The notes beneath the pieces were generated by a model. That model ran no database searches and had not been told where the DNA came from. It was given only the letters and a program-made list of their open reading frames with translations. From an uncultured Collinsella sp. (GTDB lineage: Bacteria > Actinomycetota > Coriobacteriia > Coriobacteriales > Coriobacteriaceae), in the NCBI GenBank assembly GCA_959018755.1, contig CAUEMA010000023.1, forward strand, positions 1-30,130: 30,130 bases of DNA, written 5' to 3'. Positions 21,348 through 30,129 of this stretch are shown here, piece by piece. The translations under genes and the position numbers were made by a program. The stretch's first letter is position 1, and the number at the start of each line of letters is the position of its first letter.

Positions 21348-21986
21348 CTAGACCGAAAAGACGATCTTGCGACAGTTCCAGAAGTACTGGGCGCCCGAGA
21401 CAATGGTCAAAATCACGGCGATGACGTACAGGAAGCGCGACACCGAATAGACACCGAGCAGCAGCGACACCGGCCCCAGCTGGAGACCGGCCATCGCAAA
21501 GACGCACAGATAGCCGCAGATGGAGACCATCGTGGTCGCCGTCTTATACTTGCCGAGCTTATCGGCGGCAACGACCACGCCGGCAGCGCTCGCGACCATG
21601 CGAAGGGCACTCACCAGCAGCTCGCGGAACAAGATGATGAACACGGACCACACGGTCACCGCGCCAAAATCCAAGAACAGCAGCAGGGCCGAAAACACCA
21701 GCAGCTTGTCGGCGATGGGGTCCAAGAACTTGCCGAAATCGGTGATCTCGTTGCGCGAGCGCGCCAGATAGCCGTCGACCTTATCGGTGCACGACAGGAT
21801 CACATACAAAATGAAGGCAGCGGCGGCGAGCGGGCCGTCAAAGGTGCTCCAGTCCGTACCGGCAACGCTCGCGTGAGACAGGGCCGAGACGATCATGAAC
21901 ACCGGGATAAAGACGATGCGAACGCACGTCACGATGTTGGCGGGCGTCCAAACACTCGTCAGTTCCTTATTGCTCTCGTTTGCCAC
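21348..21986 (-). CDS. pgsA: CDP-diacylglycerol-glycerol-3-phosphate 3-phosphatidyltransferase
   Basis: A 212-residue membrane enzyme making phosphatidylglycerol phosphate, the first committed step to phosphatidylglycerol and cardiolipin. The CDP-alcohol phosphatidyltransferase signature is complete: D68, D71-G72, A75-R76, G85, D89 and D93 (TDKVDGYLAR ... GKFLDPIADK). The N-terminal TPANIVTCVRIVFIPVF is typical of PgsA, and about five hydrophobic segments are present. The start is a GTG at 21986 with AGGAGAG just before it. It lies 9 bases after rimO, as in many Gram-positive genomes (rimO-pgsA-cinA-recA). A second, more divergent member of the family is at 299-1003. Confidence 0.93.
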   Translation of the reverse strand: MANESNKELTSVWTPANIVTCVRIVFIPVFMIVSALSHASVAGTDWSTFDGPLAAAAFILYVILSCTDKVDGYLARSRNEITDFGKFLDPIADKLLVFSALLLFLDFGAVTVWSVFIILFRELLVSALRMVASAAGVVVAADKLGKYKTATTMVSICGYLCVFAMAGLQLGPVSLLLGVYSVSRFLYVIAVILTIVSGAQYFWNCRKIVFSV

Positions 21987-21995
21987 AACGCTCTC

Positions 21996-23345
21996 CTACT
22001 CCACAACATGACCGATAAGCTCATAGCAGAAGCTATCGGTAAACTCGACGGTCAGAATATCGCCCACGGACGCCTCGCTGGCATCCAGATGCACCGCGCC
22101 ATCGGAATCGGGCGCCTGGAACCAGGCGTGACCGATCAGCTCGGCGCCGTCCTCGGTCTCCTCGATGCCATCGACGATCACCTGGGCGCGCTCACCCACA
22201 TGGGCTGCCGTGGCGGCAAAACCAAGCGACTCGGCCAGATCCATGGCCTCCTGGGCGCGCTCGAGCTTGACCTCCTCATCGACCTGGCCCTCCATCTTGG
22301 CGGCCAGGCTGCCCTCCTCACGCGAGTAGGCAAAGACGCTCGTGTAGTCAAAGCCGACGGTGTCCATAAAGTCAATAAGGTCGCGGAACTCGTCGTCGGT
22401 CTCGGTCGGGAATCCGACCATGGCCGTAGAGCGAATCACGATGCCGGGGATGCGCTCGCGAAGGTCGCGGAACAAATCTTCGAGCTCCTGGCGCGAACCG
22501 GAGCGACGCATGGCCTTGAGGATGCGGGCGTCGCAGTGCTGCACGGGGATATCGATATAGGGCAGCACCTCAGGCGTATCGCGAATCGTCTCGATAAGCT
22601 CGTCGGTCATACCCTCGGGCTGCAGATAGAGCACGCGGATCCAGACGTTGTGCGGACGCACGGCCTCGGCGACGGCACGCAGCAGCTGCGCCAGATTGCG
22701 CGGCGAGCCCTCGGCGACGTCCTCGTCGGCAAAGTCGGTACCCCAAATGCCCGTGTCCTGGCCGATCAGCACGATCTCGCGCACACCGCCGGCAACCAGG
22801 TCGCGAACCTCGGAGATAATGCTCTCGGCATTTCGCGAATGATAGCGACCGCGAATGTAGGGGATCATGCAGAAGCTGCAAAAACGATTACAGCCATCGG
22901 AGATCTTGACGTAGGCAACGGCACCCTCAACGGTACGCTTGACCTGCGGGATATAGGCCGCGATCTCGCGCTCCACGCCCAGTACGCCATCGATGACAGA
23001 GACGATACCGTCTTCCTCATCGGCCTTCACAAAGGCAGCGACCTCAGGAAGCTCGTCGGGCAGGTCGTCGCCGTAACGAGACGGCACGCAACCGCACATG
23101 ACGATGGGGCAGGCGCGAACGCCGTCCTGCACCTCGTTGGCGAGCTCGAGCGTGGTCTCGATGCTCTCGGACGTCGCCGAGGCGAGAAACGAGCACGTGT
23201 TGACGATAGCGATATCGGCATCCTGCGGATCGAATGCCTCCTCGTAGCCCGCAGCGGTCAGCAGCGAACGCATGCGGTCGGTATCGACCTCGTTCTTAGC
23301 GCAGCCAAGCGTGATGTAGAGTACGGAACCCAACGGAGTATCCAT
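21996..23345 (-). CDS. rimO: Ribosomal protein S12 methylthiotransferase
   Basis: A 449-residue radical-SAM enzyme that adds a methylthio group to the conserved Asp of ribosomal protein S12. The N-terminal cluster cysteines are C15 (LGCAKNEVDTDRM), C51 (VNTCSFL) and C86 (CGCVPSRYGDDLP); the radical-SAM cluster is C152, C156, C159 (DGCNRFCSFCMIPYIRG). The GCAKNEVD and CGCxxxRYG signatures separate RimO from MiaB. A TRAM domain closes the protein. AAAGGA lies upstream of the ATG, though somewhat far. The gene is between yajQ and pgsA. Length is typical. Confidence 0.95.
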   Translation of the reverse strand: MDTPLGSVLYITLGCAKNEVDTDRMRSLLTAAGYEEAFDPQDADIAIVNTCSFLASATSESIETTLELANEVQDGVRACPIVMCGCVPSRYGDDLPDELPEVAAFVKADEEDGIVSVIDGVLGVEREIAAYIPQVKRTVEGAVAYVKISDGCNRFCSFCMIPYIRGRYHSRNAESIISEVRDLVAGGVREIVLIGQDTGIWGTDFADEDVAEGSPRNLAQLLRAVAEAVRPHNVWIRVLYLQPEGMTDELIETIRDTPEVLPYIDIPVQHCDARILKAMRRSGSRQELEDLFRDLRERIPGIVIRSTAMVGFPTETDDEFRDLIDFMDTVGFDYTSVFAYSREEGSLAAKMEGQVDEEVKLERAQEAMDLAESLGFAATAAHVGERAQVIVDGIEETEDGAELIGHAWFQAPDSDGAVHLDASEASVGDILTVEFTDSFCYELIGHVVE

Positions 23346-23371
23346 GTTGGAGAACGGTCCTTTCGAGTAAA

Positions 23372-23869
23372 TTAGCGGTAGTTGGTAAACTGCAGCGGCT
23401 GGCCGTAGTCCTGGTCGCGCAGGAACTGGATCACCGTCTGAAGCGCGTCCTTAGAGGCCGAGGTAACGCGCAGCTTATCGGCCTCGATGGTCACCTTGAC
23501 CTTGAGCTTTTGATCCTTGATGTCCTTATTAATCTTCTTGGCGGTCGCTTGGTCGATGCCTTCGACGATATGGCCGAGCACGCGCACGGTACCGCCCGAA
23601 GCCGCCTGCGGCGCGTCCCAGGAGACAGCCTTGAGGTCGATGCCGCGCTTGATGAGCTTAGAGCTCAGCACGTCGACGATCTGCTTGGAGACGAAATCGG
23701 CCGGGGCATTGATCGTAAAGAGCTTGTCGCCCTTCGAAAGCTCGATGGAGGCGCCGGAGTCCTTGAGGTCATAGCGCTGAGAGATCTCGCGAGTGGCCTG
23801 CTGGAAAGCGTTATCGACCTCCTGCATATTGACCTCGGACACAACGTCAAAGCTGGAATCTTTAGCCAT
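23372..23869 (-). CDS. YajQ family nucleotide-binding protein
   Basis: A 165-residue cytoplasmic protein of the YajQ (DUF520) family with two ferredoxin-like halves. Recognisable segments are MAKDSSFDVVSEVNMQEVDNA, the central REISQRYDLKDSGASIEL and the C-terminal KVKVTIEADKLRVTSASKDALQTVIQFLR ending in LQFTNYR, all close to the family consensus. Members bind RNA, tRNA or, in Xanthomonas, cyclic di-GMP; the role here is unknown. GAAAGGA precedes the ATG. The gene lies between the RodZ-like gene (52 bases) and rimO (26 bases) and is probably co-transcribed with both. Confidence 0.92.
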   Translation of the reverse strand: MAKDSSFDVVSEVNMQEVDNAFQQATREISQRYDLKDSGASIELSKGDKLFTINAPADFVSKQIVDVLSSKLIKRGIDLKAVSWDAPQAASGGTVRVLGHIVEGIDQATAKKINKDIKDQKLKVKVTIEADKLRVTSASKDALQTVIQFLRDQDYGQPLQFTNYR

Positions 23870-23921
23870 GGTTCTTCCTTTCGGTACGGGGAGCCTTAGT
23901 AGCTGTCGTACGAATAGTCAA

Positions 23922-25409
23922 CTAATCGTTTGCTGCCTGGCCGTCGGATGCCGTGTCGGTGCCGTCGGCAGACTGAGCATCGGCGCCGTCGGCAGACTGG
24001 GCGTCGGTGCCGTCGGCAGTATCGGTGCCGTCGGTACCCTCGCCGTCCTTGGAGTCTGTGGACTCCTTCTTGGGAACGGTAATGGTCACGCGCGCCACGC
24101 CCGATGTCTTGGTGTCATAGCGGACCTTTTCACCGTTCTTGGTAACCGTGACATCGGAGGGCTTGGACGTGGTGATCTCGATCGAGGACTCGGGCGTGTA
24201 CTCCTGCTCAAAGGGACCGGTCGCCTGGGCGCCGTAGACCGATTTGCCGTCGACCTTGACCTCAATCCAGGCGGTCTTGCCCTTGGCAACGGAAACCTTG
24301 ACCTTGATGACCTCGTCCTCTTCCTTTTTTACCGTCGCCTTGGCGGCATCGGAATCGGCAGAATCCGTCGCATCGTCGGTGCCTTCATCCTCATCAACGG
24401 ATTCGGTCTTCTTGGAAGACTTCTTGGTCGTCGTCTTGGTGACCGCGGGCGTCTCGGGCGTCGGCTCGGGTGCAGAAGAGCCGCAGCCACGCAGGAGGAC
24501 CACGATGAGCAAAATCAGCAAAAGTGCCACGGCACCGATGCCGGCGTAGATGATGCGCGGATCGAGACCATTGTTCTGAGGAGCACGTCCACCGCCGCGT
24601 CCGCGATTGGAGCCGCCACGGCCATTCCCCTGCGGCATACGGCCGCGACCGCTATCGGGACGACCACGATAGCCGCCCTGGCGCTGCGAGCCACGCTGGC
24701 CCGAACGCGGCGCAAGCTCACCACGGTTCTGATAGCCACGCTGGTCAGAGCGAGGCGCCGAAGAGCGCTGCCCGTAAGGCTGCGATTGGGAACGGAGGCG
24801 CGGCGTCACCTGCGTGGTATCGGCGTCGGCATATCCACCGCGGGAACGCCCGGCAGAAACTCCGCGATAACCACGACCGGAGTAGCCACCGTCGCCGTAA
24901 CCGGCGCGAGGATCGCGACTCAACCCGCGAGCGGCGGGAAGCGCGCGGTCATCCGGCATGGGCGTACTGCGAAAGCGATCTCGCTGAGAACGAATCTCCT
25001 CGCTAGAGCCCGTCTCGGTGATATAACCAGCCTGCGGAGGACGCTGGCCGTACCGCGTCGAGCGTCCTCCCTGAACCATCAGAAAGCGTCCGTTATCGAC
25101 CGACGAACGCGAGTTAACGTAGCCGGCAGCATCCTGAAAACGACCGCCCTGCTGCGAGGTCTCGCGTTCATATGCCATGAGGTCGTCAAAATAAGCGTTG
25201 ACGACCTCGCGCGAGTTAAGCCCCAAAAAACGAGCGTAGCTCGAAATCATGCCCTGCGCATAGCCACGCGGGGGCATCGATGCAAAGTTACCGGTCTCGA
25301 AAAACTCGATGATCTGCGGCCTGATTTTGATGGTGTTGGCGACCTGCTGGATGGAAAGGCCCATCCGGCGACGCTGCTCGAGCAGCATGTCACCAAAGCG
25401 TGCAGCCAT
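23922..25409 (-). CDS. RodZ-like membrane protein with Arg/Gly-rich linker
   Basis: A 495-residue protein with the RodZ plan but an unusual middle. Residues 1-80 hold the RodZ-type helix-turn-helix (FGDMLLEQRRRMGLSIQQVANTIKI, YAQGMISSYARFLGL), which in RodZ binds MreB. Residues about 95-280 are low in complexity and rich in Arg, Gly, Gln, Ser and Tyr (RGYQNRG, RGGSNRGRGGGR). One transmembrane helix follows at about 282-306 (AGIGAVALLLILLIVVLL), then a Thr/Ser/Lys/Glu-rich stretch, an external beta-rich domain like DUF4115 (about 355-445) and an acidic tail with 8-residue repeats. Its ATG overlaps the ftsK stop by one base, and GGAGG in the end of ftsK serves as its binding site. No mreB is in the window; many Coriobacteriia may lack it, so the role in cell shape is uncertain. 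Confidence 0.82.
   Translation of the reverse strand: MAARFGDMLLEQRRRMGLSIQQVANTIKIRPQIIEFFETGNFASMPPRGYAQGMISSYARFLGLNSREVVNAYFDDLMAYERETSQQGGRFQDAAGYVNSRSSVDNGRFLMVQGGRSTRYGQRPPQAGYITETGSSEEIRSQRDRFRSTPMPDDRALPAARGLSRDPRAGYGDGGYSGRGYRGVSAGRSRGGYADADTTQVTPRLRSQSQPYGQRSSAPRSDQRGYQNRGELAPRSGQRGSQRQGGYRGRPDSGRGRMPQGNGRGGSNRGRGGGRAPQNNGLDPRIIYAGIGAVALLLILLIVVLLRGCGSSAPEPTPETPAVTKTTTKKSSKKTESVDEDEGTDDATDSADSDAAKATVKKEEDEVIKVKVSVAKGKTAWIEVKVDGKSVYGAQATGPFEQEYTPESSIEITTSKPSDVTVTKNGEKVRYDTKTSGVARVTITVPKKESTDSKDGEGTDGTDTADGTDAQSADGADAQSADGTDTASDGQAAND
23961..24020 (-). repeat. 24-bp tandem repeat in the RodZ-like gene
   Basis: Two 24-bp units (23961-23984 and 23985-24008) and half a third are nearly identical; they encode the 8-residue motif DAQSADG(T/A) in the extracellular tail. 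Copy number could vary by slippage without frame change. Confidence 0.7.
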
Positions 25410-28189
25410 CAGAATCCTCCAAACTCACGATCTTCACGTGCCATCTCGGCGTCGACAGACTCCAGCGCGGCGAGCCCCTCCTCATCCAGCAGGACCTCGC
25501 GCGGCTTAGAGCCGTCGGGTGGGCCGACGACACCCTTCTCTTCCAGCATGTCCATAATACGCCCGGCACGCGCATAACCAACCTTAAGGCGGCGTTGCAG
25601 GCCAGATGTGGAGCCAAGCTGCGATTCCACCACAATATGGGCGGCCTCCCAGATAAGCGGGTCGTCATCTTGCGGCTCGGCAACGCCCGTGCGAACAATG
25701 CCGCCGCCACCAGCCATAGACATGGAAGCGGGCGCCACAGCAGACAGAATCTCCTCGTGATAGTCGGGCTCGCTTTGCGACTTAACGAACTCGACGATCT
25801 CGTTGATCTCATCGTCCGAGACAAAGCAGCCCTGGATACGGCGGGGCTTGCCCCAGTCGACCTTGGAGAACAGCATGTCGCCCAAACCAGTAAGCTTTTC
25901 GGCGCCCATCTGGTCGATAATGACGCGGGAATCGATGCCCGTAGCCACGTTAAAAGCAATACGGTTGGTGATGTTGGCCTTAATAAGGCCCGTCACCACG
26001 TTGGAGCTGGGGCGCTGCGTAGCCACGATAAGGTGAATACCGGCGGCGCGGCCCAGCTGGGCGATACGGACGATCGAGGCCTCGACATCCTTGCCGGCGA
26101 CCATCATCAGGTCCGAAAGCTCGTCGATGATGATGACCAGGTAGGGCATCTTTTGCGGTGGGTTATCGTAATGCTCAAACTCGCCGGCGGCCTGCTTTTC
26201 GTTATACGTCGAGATCTTGCGAACGTTGAGGCGCTCGAACACCTTCAGGCGACGCTCCATCTCGGACACGGCCCACTGAAGTGCACTGGCAGCCTGCTTG
26301 GGCTCGGTCACCACGGGCACGTAGAGATGCGGCAGGCCGTTATAGCCCGCAAGCTCGACGCGCTTGGGATCGACCATGATCAGGCGAACGTCCTCGGGAA
26401 GAGCGCGCATGAGCAAGGTCGTGATGATGGAGTTGATCATGACCGACTTACCGGAACCGGTGGTACCGGCAATCAGCAAGTGGGGCATCTTAGCGAGGTC
26501 GGCGACAACCGGAGTGCCCTCGGCATCGCGACCGATGGCCAGCTCGAGCGGGCCACCCTTCACATAGGGAAGCACGTCGCCCAGGTTGACGTTCTGACGC
26601 TTGCGATTGGGGATCTCGATGCCCACGAGCGAGGTGCCGGGAATCGGCGCGAAAATGCGCACCGACTGGGCGGCAAGCGAAAGCGCGATATCGTCCTCGA
26701 GGCTCGAGATCTTGCTCACGCGCTCGCCCTCGCCGGGCTGCAGCTTAAAGGTCGTGACCGTGGGGCCGGCAATCCAGCCGACGACGCGAGCGCTACGGCC
26801 AAACTCGAGCAGGGTAGACTGCAACGACTCGGCAGTCTGTTCCAGTTCCTTATCAGAAGACGCGGAGGACGCCGACTGCGGATTGGCGTGCAGGATTTCG
26901 AGCGGCGGGAGCTTGAGGCCGTCCTCTTGTTCGCCCTCGACACCGGCAGCAGTACCGTCCGCTCCCCCATCACCGGCTGCAACAGGAGCAGCTGAAGTCG
27001 TAGAGCTGGAGGCATCGGCAACCTTGGGATGCTTTAGGAAGTCGGGAATCTGCGGAGCTGCCGAAACGGGATTCACGGCAAACGGCGGTTCTGACTCGTC
27101 AGCATTGTCCGGGTCGTCTTCTATCGAAAACTGTCCGGTGACCTGTCCTGCCTTGGCACGGCGACGCGGCAGCAAGGTTGTCTTGGCGGTCTCGAGCGGA
27201 GTCTCGTCGTCCTCGTCATAGCCCTCGGTGAGTTCGATTTCGCTATCGGACCAAGACGGGTCGGGCTCGCTCGTGTTGAGCTTGGGCGCGGCCTTGCCCT
27301 TCTTGGCATGACGACGCGGCAGCAGCGTGGTCTTAGCGCGCTCGGCCTCCACGGCCTCGGACACGTCGACAAACGGGTCATCGTCCTCGTCGTCATCCAA
27401 AACCGGGTCGGCATCGCCTCCCATGACCGTGGTCACCGCGGCATCAGTTCCCTTCTGGCGCAGAATGCTCAGGTGCGGACGGGCGACGCCGGGAACTGAC
27501 AGGGCCTCTTCGTCGCCCCACGGGCTCACATTGACATCGGCACGACGGCGCTCGGCAAAATCGGCGGCGCGATCGCGTGCGGAGCGCAAAACGCCGCCCA
27601 CCGAAAAGCCGATAATGACCAGGCCAACGACGACAAGCCCAAGCAAGACAACCATGGCAATAGGTTTACCCAGGGCGTTTTGCAAGGTACTTGCGATAAA
27701 GGCGCCAATGTAGCCGCCCGACGCAGATAGGTTTTGCGGCGTAAACATGAGGTCGCACGAATCGCTCGTGCCCGGCACCATCAGCGACAGGATAGAGACA
27801 ATGGCCACAAACACCACGGCGCCACCCGCGACCGAGCGAATGTTGAGCGGCGAGTCCTCACCCAAAAAGAGCGTGGCGGCAAACAGCAAGATGACGATCG
27901 GCAGCACGTAGGCGCCCAGGCCAAAGCCAAGGTGGTAGAAACCGGCAACCGCAGCTGTCACGGGCGCCGTTGCCGGGGAAATCACGGCAATAAAGGACGC
28001 AATCGCCAAAACGGCAATGACCACGCCGGCGATATCGCGATTGGCCGAAGGCTCGACCAGGGGCTCGAACTCATCGAACTCGGACTCGTGGCCCTTATTG
28101 GCACGCAGATGGGAACCGGCACCCTTAGCAGATGCCGGTTGGTTGTTGGCTTTGTTGCCTTTGGCGTTTTGTGCAGATCCGCGCGCCAA
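25409..28189 (-). CDS. ftsK: DNA translocase FtsK/SpoIIIE
   Basis: A 926-residue septum-located DNA pump that clears chromosomes from the division plane. Four transmembrane segments lie at about residues 53-71, 91-109, 120-138 and 177-197. An acidic linker (about 205-440) follows, containing two copies of KTTLLPRR(H/R)AK. The motor domain has Walker A AGTTGSGKS (K581) and Walker B VIIIDELSDLMM (D689). The C-terminal gamma domain (YARAGRIMDMLEEKGVVGPP) is the winged helix that reads orienting DNA sequences. The start is a TTG at 28189 with GGAGG six bases before it, inside the last codons of RNase J; no better ATG is near. The stop overlaps the RodZ-like start by one base. Confidence 0.95.
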   Translation of the reverse strand: MARGSAQNAKGNKANNQPASAKGAGSHLRANKGHESEFDEFEPLVEPSANRDIAGVVIAVLAIASFIAVISPATAPVTAAVAGFYHLGFGLGAYVLPIVILLFAATLFLGEDSPLNIRSVAGGAVVFVAIVSILSLMVPGTSDSCDLMFTPQNLSASGGYIGAFIASTLQNALGKPIAMVVLLGLVVVGLVIIGFSVGGVLRSARDRAADFAERRRADVNVSPWGDEEALSVPGVARPHLSILRQKGTDAAVTTVMGGDADPVLDDDEDDDPFVDVSEAVEAERAKTTLLPRRHAKKGKAAPKLNTSEPDPSWSDSEIELTEGYDEDDETPLETAKTTLLPRRRAKAGQVTGQFSIEDDPDNADESEPPFAVNPVSAAPQIPDFLKHPKVADASSSTTSAAPVAAGDGGADGTAAGVEGEQEDGLKLPPLEILHANPQSASSASSDKELEQTAESLQSTLLEFGRSARVVGWIAGPTVTTFKLQPGEGERVSKISSLEDDIALSLAAQSVRIFAPIPGTSLVGIEIPNRKRQNVNLGDVLPYVKGGPLELAIGRDAEGTPVVADLAKMPHLLIAGTTGSGKSVMINSIITTLLMRALPEDVRLIMVDPKRVELAGYNGLPHLYVPVVTEPKQAASALQWAVSEMERRLKVFERLNVRKISTYNEKQAAGEFEHYDNPPQKMPYLVIIIDELSDLMMVAGKDVEASIVRIAQLGRAAGIHLIVATQRPSSNVVTGLIKANITNRIAFNVATGIDSRVIIDQMGAEKLTGLGDMLFSKVDWGKPRRIQGCFVSDDEINEIVEFVKSQSEPDYHEEILSAVAPASMSMAGGGGIVRTGVAEPQDDDPLIWEAAHIVVESQLGSTSGLQRRLKVGYARAGRIMDMLEEKGVVGPPDGSKPREVLLDEEGLAALESVDAEMAREDREFGGF

Positions 28190-28190
28190 A

Positions 28191-29861
28191 CTAAACCTCC
28201 ATGACGACCGGGATGATCATCGGACGGGTGCGCGTACGGCTCCAGATAAAGTTGGAGAGCGAATCGCGCACGGCTTTGCGAATGGCATCGGAGCCGCTGC
28301 TGGTAAAGGTAAACTTACCCTTCTCGATCGTTTTCATGATGGCTGCTGAGGCATCCTCTGAGAACTGGTCGTCGATGGCAAACGAAACACCGCGGCCCGA
28401 GAACTCGATAGCCTCGATCTTCTTATGCTTGAGCGAGACGATGGCAACGGCCGTGACCATACCGTCATTGGCGAGCTTTTGGCGATCGCGCAGGACAATG
28501 GGGTCGGTGTCGCCGATGCGCAGACCGTCAACATAGACGACGCCGGACTCGACGGGCGTACCGCGCTTGACGATACCGCCACGCATCTCGAGCGTGTCGC
28601 CGTTATCGAGGATAAAGATGTGATCATCCTTGATGCCCATCTTACGAGCAAGCTGGGCATGGGCGCGCAGATGCACGGCCTCGCCGTGAACCGGCATAAA
28701 GTAGGTGGGCTTGGCCATGGCCATGAGGAGCTTGAGTTCCTCCTGGCTGCCGTGCCCCGAGACGTGAACGAGGGCGCGGGACTTATCCCAGACGTCGCAG
28801 CCAAGCTTGGCCAGGCTGTTGACGACCTGCTGAACGGCCTTCTCGTTGCCGGGAACGGGAGTTGCCGAGAGAATGACGGTATCGCCTTCGTGGATAGAAA
28901 GCGTCTTGTGCTCGCCGTTGGCCATGCGGGACAGGGCCGACAGCGGCTCGCCCTGCGAACCGGTGCACATGACGACGATCTTGTCGTCGGGCAGGTTATC
29001 GATATCGAAGGCATCAATGATATCGGCATCGTCGATGTTGAGGTAGCCCAACTCGCGCGCCACGCGGGTGTTGGTGAGCATGGAACGTCCAGTCACGACG
29101 ACCTTGCGGCCGCACTTGCGGGCGGCGTCGCAGATCTGCTGCAGGCGATGGATGTGGCTCGAGAACGACGCGACGAACACGCGACCCGGGGCGTTCTTGA
29201 TGGCATGCAGCAGGTTGGGACCAACCTCGGCCTCGGACTTGGTAAAGCCCGGAACCGTGGCGTTGGTGGAGTCGGAAAGCAACAGGTCGATGCCCTGCTT
29301 GGCAAAGCGGCTGATGGCGGCATAGTCGGGCGTGACGCCGTCGATGGGCGTCTGATCGAGCTTAAAGTCACCCGTGTGCATAACGGTGCCCTGGTTGGTG
29401 CGAATGAACACGCCCAGTGCACCCGGAATGGAGTGCGTCATGGAGAAGAAATCGAGCGAGATGCCACCGAGATTGACATGGCTTCCGCCCTTGACCTCGC
29501 GGAACTTAGGTGCGCGGATGCGGAACTCGGAGAGCTTGCCCTCGATAAAACCGAGCGTCAGCTTGCTCGAGAAGATGGGCACCTTGTTGTTGAGATCCTG
29601 CAGCAGGTACGGAAGCGAACCAGTGTGGTCCTCGTGGCCGTGGGTGACGATGATGCCGCGGAGCTTCTCCTCGTTCTCCAGGACATAGGTGTAGTCGGGA
29701 AGCACCAGGTCGATACCGGGCTGAGAGTCGTCGGGGAACATGAGGCCGGCGTCAACGAGCACCATGTCGTCGCCGCACTCGAAGACCGTCATGTTCTTGC
29801 CGATGCCGTCAAGGCCGCCGAGCGGAATGATCTTCAAGGGAGATGATTTTTTAGCTGCCAT
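28191..29861 (-). CDS. rnj: Ribonuclease J
   Basis: A 556-residue metallo-beta-lactamase/beta-CASP RNase with 5'-3' exonuclease and endonuclease activity in mRNA decay and rRNA maturation. The zinc-binding motif is THGHEDHTGSLPYLL; further metal ligands are in MHTGDFKLD and LLSDSTNA, and the beta-CASP region has TGSQGEPLSALSRMA and HVSGHGSQEELK. Length matches RNase J1/J2. I took the ATG at 29861, where the family sequence begins (KIIPLGGLDGIGKNM). AAAGGA is about 15 bases upstream, an unusually long spacing; the frame is open 51 codons further but that part is not family-like. FtsK follows after one base. The rnj-ftsK order, often after dapA, is common in actinobacteria. Confidence 0.95.
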   Translation of the reverse strand: MAAKKSSPLKIIPLGGLDGIGKNMTVFECGDDMVLVDAGLMFPDDSQPGIDLVLPDYTYVLENEEKLRGIIVTHGHEDHTGSLPYLLQDLNNKVPIFSSKLTLGFIEGKLSEFRIRAPKFREVKGGSHVNLGGISLDFFSMTHSIPGALGVFIRTNQGTVMHTGDFKLDQTPIDGVTPDYAAISRFAKQGIDLLLSDSTNATVPGFTKSEAEVGPNLLHAIKNAPGRVFVASFSSHIHRLQQICDAARKCGRKVVVTGRSMLTNTRVARELGYLNIDDADIIDAFDIDNLPDDKIVVMCTGSQGEPLSALSRMANGEHKTLSIHEGDTVILSATPVPGNEKAVQQVVNSLAKLGCDVWDKSRALVHVSGHGSQEELKLLMAMAKPTYFMPVHGEAVHLRAHAQLARKMGIKDDHIFILDNGDTLEMRGGIVKRGTPVESGVVYVDGLRIGDTDPIVLRDRQKLANDGMVTAVAIVSLKHKKIEAIEFSGRGVSFAIDDQFSEDASAAIMKTIEKGKFTFTSSGSDAIRKAVRDSLSNFIWSRTRTRPMIIPVVMEV

Positions 29862-29949
29862 AGGTTCGTGTGGTTTCCTTTCTTCGAAACGGGTCTGGAA
29901 CAACCGACGGGGCGCTTCTGGCAAACCGACCGCCGGGAACGTACAACAA

Positions 29950-29969
29950 TGCATCGCAGATTCGATGCA
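29950..29969. other. Inverted repeat upstream of rnj
   Basis: TGCATCG (29950-29956) and CGATGCA (29963-29969) are a perfect 7-bp inverted repeat with a 6-bp spacer, about 90 bp before the rnj start. It could be an operator or a leader hairpin. I see no convincing promoter in this interval. Confidence 0.4.
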
Positions 29970-30106
29970 ATAACCTAAGCATGATACCCAATTGCCCACC
30001 AGCAGACCACCCATGCATCAAAGCCCCATCTGAACTGGTCTATCCCGCCGGTTTCCCGTGGGGCGGGCACTGATGAAGTTTCCTGCTCTACAGTCCTGCT
30101 CACGAC

Positions 30107-30129
30107 GGAGGCCACATTAAGTGGCCTCC
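30107..30129. terminator. Terminator-like hairpin at the window edge
   Basis: GGAGGCCAC (30107-30115) and GTGGCCTCC (30121-30129) form a perfect 9-bp stem with a 5-base loop. Any T run on the plus strand would lie beyond the window; on the minus strand no T run follows. Bases 29970-30106 contain no supported gene. Confidence 0.5.

Noticed and set aside
21873..29846. Several 470-594-codon plus-strand frames opposite rimO, the RodZ-like gene, ftsK and rnj
   Set aside because: Each mirrors a well-recognised minus-strand gene and has low-complexity His/Arg/Gly-rich translation typical of antisense frames.
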